This document shows, one piece after another, positions 36,352 to 51,110 of a stretch of 64,000 bases of DNA (within the stretch, counting starts at the first letter, position 1; the number at the start of each line of letters is the position of its first letter). The notes beneath the pieces are model-generated. The model searched no databases, was not told the origin of the DNA, and saw only the letters and a list, made by a program, of their open reading frames with translations. A program made the position numbers and the translations under genes. This DNA comes from Ecdyonurus torrentis (lineage: Eukaryota > Arthropoda > Insecta > Ephemeroptera > Heptageniidae): NCBI GenBank assembly GCA_949318235.1, contig OX439135.1:27660587-27724586 (forward strand), read 5' to 3'.

Positions 36352-36583
36352 AAATTCACCTCTAGAAACAAATTTGAGAAAAATAATTTTTCCAAAAAAA
36401 TTGTCTTTTTCAGTTTCTGAAAACGATTTTTGATGATATCTCAGAACTCGAGGTTTAATTAAGATGGAAAGTTGTAGTTTTGAAATAAAGTGATGCAAAA
36501 CGCTCTATAGTACTAAATTCACCTCTAGAAACAACATTGAGAAAAAAAAATTTCGAAAAAAATTGTGTTTTTCAGATTCTGAA
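36352..36583 (+). repeat. Truncated A monomer (162 bp)
   Basis: The landmark AAACGATTTTTGATG recurs at 36421 and 36583, 162 bp apart instead of ~342. The deletion joins ATATCTCAG to AACTCGAGG at 36,443, with AACT available on both sides as microhomology. About 180 bp, close to one half of the monomer, is lost. It marks the left edge of the 5.1-kb HOR. Confidence 0.85.
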
Positions 36584-39500
36584 AACGATTTTTGATGATA
36601 TCTCAGAAACAATTAATGCTACAGACTTACGGTTTTAACTGAAATGTATCACTTTGAAATGGCTTATAAAAAGTTTATTACATTTTAGTCGCAAAAAAAA
36701 ACTTTCTCAGTTTTTGAAAATTTTAGTATTTGCTTACCGAAGTCTATAGCATTGTAGCCCATATGAAGAAAAAAAAAGTTTGTAACTCGAGTTTTAATTG
36801 AGAAAGAAAGTTGCGGTTTTGAAATAAAGTGATGCAAAACGCTCTATAGTACTAAATTCACCTCTAGAAACAAAATTGAGAAAAAAAAAATTTCGAAAAA
36901 AATTGTGTTTTTTAGATTCTAAAAATGATTTTTGATGATATCTCAGAAACTAATAATGCTACAGACTTACGGTTTGAACTAAAATGTATCACTTTGAAAT
37001 GTCTAATGAAAAGTTTATAACACTTTAGTCGCAAAAACTAAAACTTTCTCAGTTTTTGAGAATTTTCGAATTTTCTTACCGAAGTTTATAGCATTGTAGC
37101 CCATATGAAGAAAAAAAAGGTTTGTAACTTGAGTTCTAATTGAGATGTAAAGTTGTGGTTTAGAAATAAAGTGATGCAAAACGCTCTATAGTACTAAATT
37201 TACCTCTAGAAACAAAATTGAGAAAAAAAAATTTTCGAAAAAAATTGTGTTTTTCAGATTCTGAAAACGATTTTTGATGATATCTCAGAAACTAATAATG
37301 CTACAGACTTACGGTTTGAACTGAAATGTATCACTTTGAAATGTCTTATAAAAAGTTTATAACACTTTAGTCGCAAAAACTAAAACTTTCTTAGTATTTG
37401 AGAATTTTCGAATTGTCTTGCCGAAAACTATAGCATTGTAGCCCATATGAAGAAAAAAAAAGTTTGTAACTCGAGTTCTAATTGAGATGTAAAGTTGTGG
37501 TTTTGAAATAAAGTGATGCAAAACGCTCTATAGTACTAAATTCATCTCTAGAAACAAATTTGAGAAAAATAATTTTTCCAAAAAAATTGTGTTTTTCAGT
37601 TTCTGAAAACGATTTTTGATGATATCTCAGAAACTAATAATGCTACAGACTTACGGTTTGAACTGAAATGTATCACTTTGAAATGTCTAACGAAAAGTTT
37701 ATAACACTTAAGTCGCAAAAATTAAAACTTTCTCAGTTTTTGAGAACTTTCGAATTTTCTTACCGAAGTCTATAGCATTGTAGCCCATATGAAGAAAAAA
37801 AAAGTTTGTAACTCGAGTTCTAATTGAGATGTAAAGTTGTGGTTTTGAAATAAAGTGATGCAAAACGCTCTATAGTACTAAATTCACCTCTAGAAACAAA
37901 ATTAAGAAAAAAAAATTTTCGAAAAAAATTGTGTTTTTCAGATTCTGAAAACGATTTTTGATGATATCTCAGAAACTAATGATGCTACAGACTTACGGTT
38001 TAAACTGAAATCTATCACTTTGAAATGTCTTATTAAAAGTTTATTACACTTTAGTCGCAAAAATTAAAACTTTCTCAGTTTTTGAGAATTTTCGAATTTT
38101 CTTACCGAAGTTTATAGCATTGTAGCCCATATTAAGAAAAAAAAAGTTTGTAACTCGAGTTCTAATTGAGATGTAAAGTTGTGGTTTTAAAATAAATTGA
38201 TGCAAAACGCTCTATAGTACTAAATTCATCTCTAGAAACAAATTTGAGAAAAATAATTTTTCCAAAAAAATTGTGTTTTTCAGTTTCTGAAAACGATTTT
38301 TGATGATATCTCAGAAACTAATAATGCTACAGACTTACGGTTTGAACTGAAATGTATCACTTTGAAATGTCTAACGAAAAGTTTATAACACTTTAGTCGC
38401 AAAAACTAAAACTTTCTTAGTATTTGAGAATTTTCGAATTTTCTTACCGAAGTCTATAGCATTGTAGCCCATATGAAGAAAAAAAAATTGTAACTCGAGT
38501 TCTAATTGAGATGTGAAGTTGTGGTTTTGAAATAAAGTGATGCAAAACGCTCTATAGTACTAAATTTACCTCTAGAAACAAAATTGAGAAAAAAAAATTT
38601 CGAGAAAAATTGTGTTTTTCAGATTCTGAATACGATTTTTGATGATATCTCAGAAACTAATGATGCTACAGACTTACGGTTTAAACTGAAATCTATCACT
38701 TTGAAATGTCTTATTAAAAGTTAATTACACTTTAGACCCAAAATTAAAACTTTCTCAGTTTTTGAGAATTTTCGAATTTTCTTACCGAAGTTTATAGCAT
38801 TGTAGCCCATATGAAGAAAAAAAAATTTTGTAACTCGAGTTCCAATTGAGATAGAAAGTTGCGGTTTTGAAATAATGTGATGCAAAACGCTCTATAGTTT
38901 TAAATTCACCTCTAGAAACAAAATTGAGAAAAAAAAATTTCGAAAAAAATTGTGTTTTTCAGATTCTGAATAAGATTTTTGATGATATCTCAGAAACTAA
39001 TGATGCTACAGACTTACGGTTTAAACTGAAATCTATCACTTTGAAATGTCTTATTAAAAGTTAATTACACTTTAGACCCAAAATTAAAACTTTCTCAGTT
39101 TTTGAGAATTTTCGAATTTTCTTGCCGAAAACTATAGCATTGTAGCCCATATGAAGAACATAAAAGTTTGTAACTCGAGTTCTAATTGAGATGTAAAATT
39201 GTGGTTTTGAAATAAAGTGATGCAAAACGCTCTATAGTACTAAATTCACCTCTAGAAACAACATTGAGAAAAAAAAATTTCGAAAAAAATTGTGTTTTTC
39301 AGATTCTGAAAACGATTTTTGATGATATCTCAGAAACAATTAATGCTACAGACTTACGGTTTTAACTGAAATGTATCACTTTGAAATGGCTTATAAAAAG
39401 TTTATTACATTTTAGTCGCAAAAAAAAACTTTCTCAGTTTTTGAAAATTTTAGTATTTGCTTACCGAAATCTATAGCATTGTAGCCCATATGAAGAAAAA

Positions 39501-42500
39501 AAAAGTTTGTAACTCGAGTTTTAATTGAGAAAGAAAGTTGCGGTTTTGAAATAAAGTGATGCAAAACGCTCTATAATTTTAAATTCACCTCTAGAAACAA
39601 ATTTGAGAAAAATAATTTTTCCAAAAAAATTGTGTTTTTCAGTTTCTGAAAACGATTTTTGATGAAATCTCAGAAACTAATAATGCTACAGACTTAGGGT
39701 TTGAACTGAAATGTATCACTTTGAAATGTCTTATTAAAAGTTTATAACATTTTAGTCGCAAAAACTAAAACTTTCTTAGTATTTGAGAATTTTCGAATTT
39801 TCTTGCCGAAAACTATAGCATTGTAGCCCATATGAAGAAAATAAAAGTTTGTAACTCGAGTTCTAATTGAGATGTAAAGTTGTGGTTTTGAAATAAAGTG
39901 ATGCAAAACGCTCTATAGTACTAAATTCACCTCTAGAAACAAAATTGAGAAAAAAAAATTTCGAAAAAAATTGTGTTTTTTAGATTCTAAAAACGATTTT
40001 TGATGATATCTCAGAAACTAATAATGCTACAGACTTACGGTTTGAACTAAAATGTATCACTTTGAAATGTCTAATGAAAAGTTTATAACACTTTAGTCGC
40101 AAAAACTAAAACTTTCTCAGTTTTTGAGAATTTTCGAATTTTCTTACCGAAGTTTATAGCATTGTAGCCCATATGAAGAAAAAAAAGGTTTGTAACTTGA
40201 GTTCTAATTGAGATGTAAAGTTGTGGTTTAGAAATAAAGTGATGCAAAACGCTCTATAGTACTAAATTTACCTCTAGAAACAAAATTAAGAAAAAAAAAT
40301 TTTCGAAAAAAATTGTGTTTTTCAGATTCTGAAAACGATTTTTGATGATATCTCAGAAACTAATAATGCTACAGACTTACGGTTTGAACTGAAATGTATC
40401 ACTTTGAAATGTCTTATAAAAAGTTTATAACACTTTAGTCGCAAAAACTAAAACTTTCTTAGTATTTGAGAATTTTCGAATTGTCTTGCCGAAAACTATA
40501 GCATTGTAGCCCATATGAAGAAAAAAAAAGTTTGTAACTCGAGTTCTAATTGAGATGTAAAGTTGTGGTTTTGAAATAAAGTGATGCAAAACGCTCTATA
40601 GTACTAAATTCATCTCTAGAAACAAATTTGAGAAAAATAATTTTTCCAAAAAAATTGTGTTTTTCAGTTTCTGAAAACGATTTTTGATGATATCTCAGAA
40701 ACTAATAATGCTACAGACTTACGGTTTGAACTGAAATGTATCACTTTGAAATGTCTAACGAAAAGTTTATAACACTTAAGTCGCAAAAATTAAAACTTTC
40801 TCAGTTTTTGAGAACTTTCGAATTTTCTTACCGAAGTCTATAGCATTGTAGCCCATATGAAGAAAAAAAAAGTTTGTAACTCGAGTTCTAATTGAGATGT
40901 AAAGTTGTGGTTTTGAAATAAAGTGATGCAAAACGCTCTATAGTACTAAATTCACCTCTAGAAACAAAATTGAGAAAAATAAATTTTCGAAAAAAATTGT
41001 GTTTTTCAGATTCTGAAAACGATTTTTGATGATATCTCAGAAACTAATGATGCTACAGACTTACGGTTTAAACTGAAATCTATCACTTTGAAATGTCTTA
41101 TTAAAAGTTTATTACACTTTAGTCGCAAATATTAAAACTTTCTCAGTTTTTGAGAATTTTCGAATTTTCTTACCGAAGTTTATAGCATTGTAGCCCATAT
41201 TAAGAAAAAAAAAGTTTGTAACTCGAGTTCTAATTGAGATGTAAAGTTGTGGTTTTAAAATAAATTGATGCAAAACGCTCTATAGTACTAAACTCATCTC
41301 TAGAAACAAAATTGAGAAAAAAAAATTTTCGAAAAAAATTGTGTTTTTCAGTTTTTGAAAACGTTTTTTGATGATATCTCAGAAACTAATAATGCTACAG
41401 ACTTACGGTTTGAACTGAAATCTATCACTTTGAAATGTCTTATTAAAAGTTAATTACACTTTAGACCCAAAATTAAAACTTTCTCAGTTTTTGAGAATTT
41501 TCGAATTTTCTTGCCGAAAACTATAGCATTGTAGCCCATATGAAGAACATAAAAGTTTGTAACTCGAGTTCTAATTGAGATGTAAAATTGTGGTTTTGAA
41601 ATAAAGTGATGCAAAACGCTCTATAGTACTAAATTCACCTCTAGAAACAACATTGAGAAAAAAAAATTTCGAAAAAAATTGTGTTTTTCAGATTCTGAAA
41701 ACGATTTTTGATGATATCTCAGAAACAATTAATGCTACAGACTTACGGTTTTAACTGAAATGTATCACTTTGAAATGGCTTATAAAAAGTTTATTACATT
41801 TTAGTCGCAAAAAAAAACTTTCTCAGTTTTTGAAAATTTTAGTATTTGCTTACCGAAGTCTATAGCATTGTAGCCCATATGAAGAAAAAAAAAGTTTGTA
41901 ACTCGAGTTTTAATTGAGAAAGAAAGTTGCGGTTTTGAAATAAAGTGATGCAAAACGCTCTATAGTACTAAATTCACCTCTAGAAACAAAATTGAGAAAA
42001 AAAAAATTTCGAAAAAAATTGTGTTTTTTAGATTCTAAAAATGATTTTTGATGATATCTCAGAAACTAATAATGCTACAGACTTACGGTTTGAACTAAAA
42101 TGTATCACTTTGAAATGTCTAATGAAAAGTTTATAACACTTTAGTCGCAAAAACTAAAACTTTCTCAGTTTTTGAGAATTTTCGAATTTTCTTACCGAAG
42201 TTTATAGCATTGTAGCCCATATGAAGAAAAAAAAGGTTTGTAACTTGAGTTCTAATTGAGATGTAAAGTTGTGGTTTAGAAATAAAGTGATGCAAAACGC
42301 TCTATAGTACTAAATTTACCTCTAGAAACAAAATTGAGAAAAAAAAATTTTCGAAAAAAATTGTGTTTTTCAGATTCTGAAAACGATTTTTGATGATATC
42401 TCAGAAACTAATAATGCTACAGACTTACGGTTTGAACTGAAATGTATCACTTTGAAATGTCTTATAAAAAGTTTATAACACTTTAGTCGCAAAAACTAAA

Positions 42501-45500
42501 ACTTTCTTAGTATTTGAGAATTTTCGAATTGTCTTGCCGAAAACTATAGCATTGTAGCCCATATGAAGAAAAAAAAAGTTTGTAACTCGAGTTCTAATTG
42601 AGATGTAAAGTTGTGGTTTTGAAATAAAGTGATGCAAAACGCTCTATAGTACTAAATTCATCTCTAGAAACAAATTTGAGAAAAATAATTTTTCCAAAAA
42701 AATTGTGTTTTTCAGTTTCTGAAAACGATTTTTGATGATATCTCAGAAACTAATAATGCTACAGACTTACGGTTTGAACTGAAATGTATCACTTTGAAAT
42801 GTCTAACGAAAAGTTTATAACACTTAAGTCGCAAAAATTAAAACTTTCTCAGTTTTTGAGAACTTTCGAATTTTCTTACCGAAGTCTATAGCATTGTAGC
42901 CCATATGAAGAAAAAAAAAGTTTGTAACTCGAGTTCTAATTGAGATGTAAAGTTGTGGTTTTGAAATAAAGTGATGCAAAACGCTCTATAGTACTAAATT
43001 CACCTCTAGAAACAAAATTAAGAAAAAAAAATTTTCGAAAAAAATTGTGTTTTTCAGATTCTGAAAACGATTTTTGATGATATCTCAGAAACTAATGATG
43101 CTACAGACTTACGGTTTAAACTGAAATCTATCACTTTGAAATGTCTTATTAAAAGTTTATTACACTTTAGTCGCAAAAATTAAAACTTTCTCAGTTTTTG
43201 AGAATTTTCGAATTTTCTTACCGAAGTTTATAGCATTGTAGCCCATATTAAGAAAAAAAAAGTTTGTAACTCGAGTTCTAATTGAGATGTAAAGTTGTGG
43301 TTTTAAAATAAATTGATGCAAAACGCTCTATAGTACTAAATTCATCTCTAGAAACAAATTTGAGAAAAATAATTTTTCCAAAAAAATTGTGTTTTTCAGT
43401 TTCTGAAAACGATTTTTGATGATATCTCAGAAACTAATAATGCTACAGACTTACGGTTTGAACTGAAATGTATCACTTTGAAATGTCTAACGAAAAGTTT
43501 ATAACACTTTAGTCGCAAAAACTAAAACTTTCTTAGTATTTGAGAATTTTCGAATTTTCTTACCGAAGTCTATAGCATTGTAGCCCATATGAAGAAAAAA
43601 AAATTGTAACTCGAGTTCTAATTGAGATGTGAAGTTGTGGTTTTGAAATAAAGTGATGCAAAACGCTCTATAGTACTAAATTTACCTCTAGAAACAAAAT
43701 TGAGAAAAAAAAATTTCGAGAAAAATTGTGTTTTTCAGATTCTGAATACGATTTTTGATGATATCTCAGAAACTAATGATGCTACAGACTTACGGTTTAA
43801 ACTGAAATCTATCACTTTGAAATGTCTTATTAAAAGTTAATTACACTTTAGACCCAAAATTAAAACTTTCTCAGTTTTTGAGAATTTTCGAATTTTCTTA
43901 CCGAAGTTTATAGCATTGTAGCCCATATGAAGAAAAAAAAATTTTGTAACTCGAGTTCCAATTGAGATAGAAAGTTGCGGTTTTGAAATAATGTGATGCA
44001 AAACGCTCTATAGTTTTAAATTCACCTCTAGAAACAAAATTGAGAAAAAAAAATTTCGAAAAAAATTGTGTTTTTCAGATTCTGAATAAGATTTTTGATG
44101 ATATCTCAGAAACTAATGATGCTACAGACTTACGGTTTAAACTGAAATCTATCACTTTGAAATGTCTTATTAAAAGTTAATTACACTTTAGACCCAAAAT
44201 TAAAACTTTCTCAGTTTTTGAGAATTTTCGAATTTTCTTGCCGAAAACTATAGCATTGTAGCCCATATGAAGAACATAAAAGTTTGTAACTCGAGTTCTA
44301 ATTGAGATGTAAAATTGTGGTTTTGAAATAAAGTGATGCAAAACGCTCTATAGTACTAAATTCACCTCTAGAAACAACATTGAGAAAAAAAAATTTCGAA
44401 AAAAATTGTGTTTTTCAGATTCTGAAAACGATTTTTGATGATATCTCAGAAACAATTAATGCTACAGACTTACGGTTTTAACTGAAATGTATCACTTTGA
44501 AATGGCTTATAAAAAGTTTATTACATTTTAGTCGCAAAAAAAAACTTTCTCAGTTTTTGAAAATTTTAGTATTTGCTTACCGAAATCTATAGCATTGTAG
44601 CCCATATGAAGAAAAAAAAAGTTTGTAACTCGAGTTTTAATTGAGAAAGAAAGTTGCGGTTTTGAAATAAAGTGATGCAAAACGCTCTATAATTTTAAAT
44701 TCACCTCTAGAAACAAATTTGAGAAAAATAATTTTTCCAAAAAAATTGTGTTTTTCAGTTTCTGAAAACGATTTTTGATGAAATCTCAGAAACTAATAAT
44801 GCTACAGACTTAGGGTTTGAACTGAAATGTATCACTTTGAAATGTCTAATGAAAAGTTTATAACACTTTAGTCGCAAAAACTAAAACTTTCTCAGTTTTT
44901 GAGAATTTTCGAATTTTCTTACCGAAGTTTATAGCATTGTAGCCCATATGAAGAAAAAAAAGGTTTGTAACTTGAGTTCTAATTGAGATGTAAAGTTGTG
45001 GTTTAGAAATAAAGTGATGCAAAACGCTCTATAGTACTAAATTTACCTCTAGAAACAAAATTAAGAAAAAAAAATTTTCGAAAAAAATTGTGTTTTTCAG
45101 ATTCTGAAAACGATTTTTGATGATATCTCAGAAACTAATAATGCTACAGACTTACGGTTTGAACTGAAATGTATCACTTTGAAATGTCTTATAAAAAGTT
45201 TATAACACTTTAGTCGCAAAAACTAAACCTTTCTTAGTATTTGAGAATTTTCGAATTGTCTTGCCGAAAACTATAGCATTGTAGCCCATATGAAGAAAAA
45301 AAAAGTTTGTAACTCGAGTTCTAATTGAGATGTAAAGTTGTGGTTTTGAAATAAAGTGATGCAAAACGCTCTATAGTACTAAATTCATGTCTAGAAACAA
45401 ATTTGAGAAAAATAATTTTTCCAAAAAAATTGTGTTTTTCAGTTTCTGAAAACGATTTTTGATGATATCTCAGAAACTAATAATGCTACAGACTTACGGT

Positions 45501-46195
45501 TTGAACTGAAATGTATCACTTTGAAATGTCTAACGAAAAGTTTATAACACTTAAGTCGCAAAAATTAAAACTTTCTCAGTTTTTGAGAACTTTCGAATTT
45601 TCTTACCGAAGTCTATAGCATTGTAGCCCATATGAAGAAAAAAAAAGTTTGTAACTCGAGTTCTAATTGAGATGTAAAGTTGTGGTTTTGAAATAAAGTG
45701 ATGCAAAACGCTCTATAGTACTAAATTCACCTCTAGAAACAAAATTGAGAAAAAAAAATTTTAGAAAAAAATTGTGTTTTTCAGATTCTGAAAACGATTT
45801 TTGATGATATCTCAGAAACTAATGATGCTACAGACTTACGGTTTAAACTGAAATCTATCACTTTGAAATGTCTTATTAAAAGTTTATTACACTTTAGTCG
45901 CAAAAATTAAAACTTTCTCAGTTTTTGAGAATTTTCGAATTTTCTTACCGAAGTTTATAGCATTGTAGCCCATATTAAGAAAAAAAAAGTTTGTAACTCG
46001 AGTTCTAATTGAGATGTAAAGTTGTGGTTTTAAAATAAATTGATGCAAAACGCTCTATAGTACTAAACTCATCTCTAGAAACAAAATTGAGAAAAAAAAA
46101 TTTTCGAAAAAAATTGTGTTTTTCAGTTTTTGAAAACGTTTTTTGATGATATCTCAGAAACTAATAATGCTACAGACTTACGGTTTGAACTGAAA
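36480..46195 (+). repeat. Two copies of a 5,116-bp (15-monomer) HOR of satellite A
   Basis: Private markers recur at a constant 5,116 bp: ACAACATTGAG at 36,532 and 41,648, CTAAAAATGATTTTTG at 36,919 and 42,035, and GAGAAAGAAAG at 36,800 and 41,916 as well as 39,527 and 44,643. Inside the HOR the last marker alternates at 2,727 and 2,389 bp (8 + 7 monomers). The second copy has lost one monomer at about 44,830, so its end lies at offset 4,775. Confidence 0.85.
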
Positions 46196-49100
46196 TGTAT
46201 CACTTTGAAATGTCTTATGAAAAGTTTATAACACTTTAGTCGCAAAAACTAAAACTTTCTTAGTATTTGAGAATTTTCGAATTTTCTTACCGAAGTCTAT
46301 AGCATTGTAGCCCATATGAAGAAAAAAAAAATTGTAACTCGAGTTCTAATTGAGATGTGAAGTTGTGGTTTTGAAATAAAGTGATGCAAAACGCTCTATA
46401 GTACTAAATTTACCTCTAGAAACAAAATTGAGAAAAAAAAATTTCGAAAAAAATTGTGTTTTTCAGATTCTGAATACGATTTTTGATGATATCTCAGAAA
46501 CTAATGATGCTACAGACTTACGGTTTAAACTGAAATCTATCACTTTGAAATGTCTTATTAAAAGTTAATTACACTTTAGACCCAAAATTAAAACTTTCTC
46601 AGTTTTTGAGAATTTTCGAATTTTCTTACCGAAGTTTATAGCATTGTAGCCCATATGAAGAAAAAAAAATTTTGTAACTCGAGTTCCAATTGAGATAGAA
46701 AGTTGCGGTTTTGAAATAATGTGATGCAAAACGCTCTATAGTTTTAAATTCACCTCTAGAAACAAAATTGAGAAAAAAAAATTTCGAAAAAAATTGTGTT
46801 TTTCAGATTCTGAATAAGATTTTTGATGATATCTCAGAAACTAATGATGCTACAGACTTACGGTTTAAACTGAAATCTATCACTTTGAAATGTCTTATTA
46901 AAAGTTAATTACACTTTAGACCCAAAATTAAAACTTTCTCAGTTTTTGAGAATTTTCGAATTTTCTTGCCGAAAACTATAGCATTGTAGCCCATATGAAG
47001 AAAATAAAAGTTTGTAACTCGAGTTCTAATTGAGATGTAAAGTTGTGGTTTTGAAATAAAGTGATGCAAAACGCTCTATAGTACTAAATTCACCTCTAGA
47101 AACAAAATTGAGAAAAAAAAAATTTCGAAAAAAATTGTGTTTTTTAGATTCTGAAAACGATTTTTGATGATATCTCAGAAACTAATAATGCTACAGACTT
47201 ACGGTTTGAACTAAAATGTATCACTTTGAAATGTCTAATGAAAAGTTTATAACACTTTAGTCGCAAAAACTAAAACTTTCTCAGTTTTTGAGAATTTTCG
47301 AATTTTCTTACCGAAGTTTATAGCATTGTAGCCCATGCCCATATGAAGAAAAAAAAGGTTTGTAACTTGAGTTCTAATTGAGATGTAAAGTTGTGGTTTA
47401 GAAATAAAGTGATGCAAAACGCTCTATAGTACTAAATTTACCTCTAGAAACAAAATTGAGAAAAAAAAATTTTTGAAAAAAATTTTGTTTTTCAGATTCT
47501 AAAAACGATTTTTGATGATATCTCAGAAACTAATAATGCTACAGACTTACGGTTTGAACTGAAATGTATCACTTTGAAATGTCTTATAAAAAGTTTATAA
47601 CACTTTAGTCGCAAAAACTAAAACTTTCTTAGTATTTGAGAATTTTCGAATTGTCTTGCCGAAAACTATAGCATTGTAGCCCATATGAAGAAAAAAAAAG
47701 TTTGTAACTCGAGTTCTAATTGAGATGTAAAGTTGTGGTTTTGAAATAAAGTGATGCAAAACGCTCTATAGTACTAAATTCATCTCTAGAAACAAATTTG
47801 AGAAAAATAATTTTTCCAAAAAAATTGTGTTTTTCAGTTTCTGAAAACGATTTTTGATGATATCTCAGAAACTAATAATGCTACAGACTTACGGTTTGAA
47901 CTGAAATGTATCACTTTGAAATGTCTAACGAAAAGTTTATAACACTTAAGTCGCAAAAATTAAAACTTTCTCAGTTTTTGAGAACTTTCGAATTTTCTTA
48001 CCGAAGTCTATAGCATTGTAGCCCATATGAAGAAAAAAAAAGTTTGTAACTCGAGTTCTAATTGAGATGTAAAGTTGTGGTTTTGAAATAAAGTGATGCA
48101 AAACGCTCTATAGTACTAAATTCACCTCTAGAAACAAAATTGAGAAAAAAAAATTTTCGAAAAAAATTGTGTTTTTCAGATTCTGAAAACGATTTTTGAT
48201 GATATCTCAGAAACTAATGATGCTACAGACTTACGGTTTAAACTGAAATCTATCACTTTGAAATGTCTTATTAAAAGTTTATTACACTTTAGTCGCAAAA
48301 ATTAAAACTTTCTCAGTTTTTGAGAATTTTCGAATTTTCTTACCGAAGTTTATAGCATTGTAGCCCATATTAAGAAAAAAAAAGTTTGTAACTCGAGTTC
48401 TAATTGAGATGTAAAGTTGTGGTTTTAAAATAAATTGATGCAAAACGCTCTATAGTACTAAACTCATCTCTAGAAACAAAATTGAGAAAAAAAAATTTTC
48501 GAAAAAAATTGTGTTTTTCAGTTTTTGAAAACGTTTTTTGATGATATCTCAGAAACTAATAATGCTACAGACTTACGGTTTGAACTGAAATGTATCACTT
48601 TGAAATGTCTTATGAAAAGTTTATAACACTTTAGTCGCAAAAACTAAAACTTTCTTAGTATTTGAGAATTTTCGAATTTTCTTACCGAAGTCTATAGCAT
48701 TGTAGCCCATATGAAGAAAAAAAAAATTGTAACTCGAGTTCTAATTGAGATGTGAAGTTGTGGTTTTGAAATAAAGTGATGCAAAACGCTCTATAGTACT
48801 AAATTTACCTCTAGAAACAAAATTGAGAAAAAAAAATTTCGAAAAAAATTGTGTTTTTCAGATTCTGAATACGATTTTTGATGATATCTCAGAAACTAAT
48901 GATGCTACAGACTTACGGTTTAAACTGAAATCTATCACTTTGAAATGTCTTATTAAAAGTTAATTACACTTTAGACCCAAAATTAAAACTTTCTCAGTTT
49001 TTGAGAATTTTCGAATTTTCTTACCGAAGTTTATAGCATTGTAGCCCATATGAAGAAAAAAAAATTTTGTAACTCGAGTTCCAATTGAGATAGAAAGTTG

Positions 49101-51110
49101 CGGTTTTGAAATAATGTGATGCAAAACGCTCTATAGTTTTAAATTCACCTCTAGAAACAAAATTGAGAAAAAAAAATTTCGAAAAAAATTGTGTTTTTCA
49201 GATTCTGAATAAGATTTTTGATGATATCTCAGAAACTAATGATGCTACAGACTTACGGTTTAAACTGAAATCTATCACTTTGAAATGTCTTATTAAAAGT
49301 TAATTACACTTTAGACCCAAAATTAAAACTTTCTCAGTTTTTGAGAATTTTCGAATTTTCTTGCCGAAAACTATAGCATTGTAGCCCATATGAAGAAAAT
49401 AAAAGTTTGTAACTCGAGTTCTAATTGAGATGTAAAGTTGTGGTTTTGAAATAAAGTGATGCAAAACGCTCTATAGTACTAAATTCACCTCTAGAAACAA
49501 AATTGAGAAAAAAAAAATTTCGAAAAAAATTGTGTTTTTTAGATTCTGAAAACGATTTTTGATGATATCTCAGAAACTAATAATGCTACAGACTTACGGT
49601 TTGAACTAAAATGTATCACTTTGAAATGTCTAATGAAAAGTTTATAACACTTTAGTCGCAAAAACTAAAACTTTCTCAGTTTTTGAGAATTTTCGAATTT
49701 TCTTACCGAAGTTTATAGCATTGTAGCCCATGCCCATATGAAGAAAAAAAAGGTTTGTAACTTGAGTTCTAATTGAGATGTAAAGTTGTGGTTTAGAAAT
49801 AAAGTGATGCAAAACGCTCTATAGTACTAAATTTACCTCTAGAAACAAAATTGAGAAAAAAAAATTTTTGAAAAAAATTTTGTTTTTCAGATTCTAAAAA
49901 CGATTTTTGATGATATCTCAGAAACTAATAATGCTACAGACTTACGGTTTGAACTGAAATGTATCACTTTGAAATGTCTTATAAAAAGTTTATAACACTT
50001 TAGTCGCAAAAACTAAAACTTTCTTAGTATTTGAGAATTTTCGAATTGTCTTGCCGAAAACTATAGCATTGTAGCCCATATGAAGAAAAAAAAAGTTTGT
50101 AACTCGAGTTCTAATTGAGATGTAAAGTTGTGGTTTTGAAATAAAGTGATGCAAAACGCTCTATAGTACTAAATTCATCTCTAGAAACAAATTTGAGAAA
50201 AATAATTTTTCCAAAAAAATTGTGTTTTTCAGTTTCTGAAAACGATTTTTGATGATATCTCAGAAACTAATAATGCTACAGACTTACGGTTTGAACTGAA
50301 ATGTATCACTTTGAAATGTCTAACGAAAAGTTTATAACACTTAAGTCGCAAAAATTAAAATTTTCTCAGTTTTTGAGAACTTTCGAATTTTCTTACCGAA
50401 GTCTATAGCATTGTAGCCCATATGAAGAAAAAAAAAGTTTGTAACTCGAGTTTTAATTGAGAAAGAAAGTTGCGGTTTTGAAATAAAGTGATGCAAAACG
50501 CTCTATAGTTTTAAATTCACCTCTAGAAACAAATTTGAGAAAAATAATTTTTCCAAAAAAATTGTGTTTTTCAGTTTCTGAAAACGATTTTTGATGAAAT
50601 CTCAGAAACTAATAATGCTACAGACTTACGGTTTCAACTGAAATATATCACTTTGAAATGTCTTATGAAAAGTTTATAACACTTTAGTCGCAAAAACTAA
50701 AACTTTCTTAGTATTTGAGAATTTTCGAATTTTCTTGCCGAAAACTATAGCATTGTAGCCCATATGAAGAAAATAAAAGTTTGTAACTCGAGTTCTAATT
50801 GAGATGTAAAGTTGTGGTTTTGAAATAAAGTGATGCAAAACGCTCTATAGTACTAAATTCACCTCTAGAAACAAAATTGAGAAAAAAAAAATTTCGAAAA
50901 AAATTGTGTTTTTTAGATTCTGAAAACGATTTTTGATGATATCTCAGAAACTAATAATGCTACAGACTTACGGTTTGAACTAAAATGTATCACTTTGAAA
51001 TGTCTAATGAAAAGTTTATAACACTTTAGTCGCAAAAACTAAAACTTTCTCAGTTTTTGAGAATTTTCGAATTTTCTTACCGAAGTTTATAGCATTGTAG
51101 CCCATGCCCA
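44835..51110 (+). repeat. ~2,395-bp (7-monomer) HOR of satellite A, with a 6-bp duplication
   Basis: The sequence from 44,835 repeats from about 47,226 and 49,621. The second and later copies carry GCCCATGCCCATATG at 47331, 49726 and 51100, where GCCCAT is duplicated. The first copy has the plain GCCCATATG. The last interval is shortened to 1,374 bp (four monomers), so three monomers were deleted. Confidence 0.85.

Noticed and set aside
36480..51110. Repeated long identical blocks as a pure assembly artefact
   Set aside because: Copies differ by private substitutions, a 6-bp duplication and single-monomer losses, so they are not simple duplicated contigs; copy number still needs long-read support.
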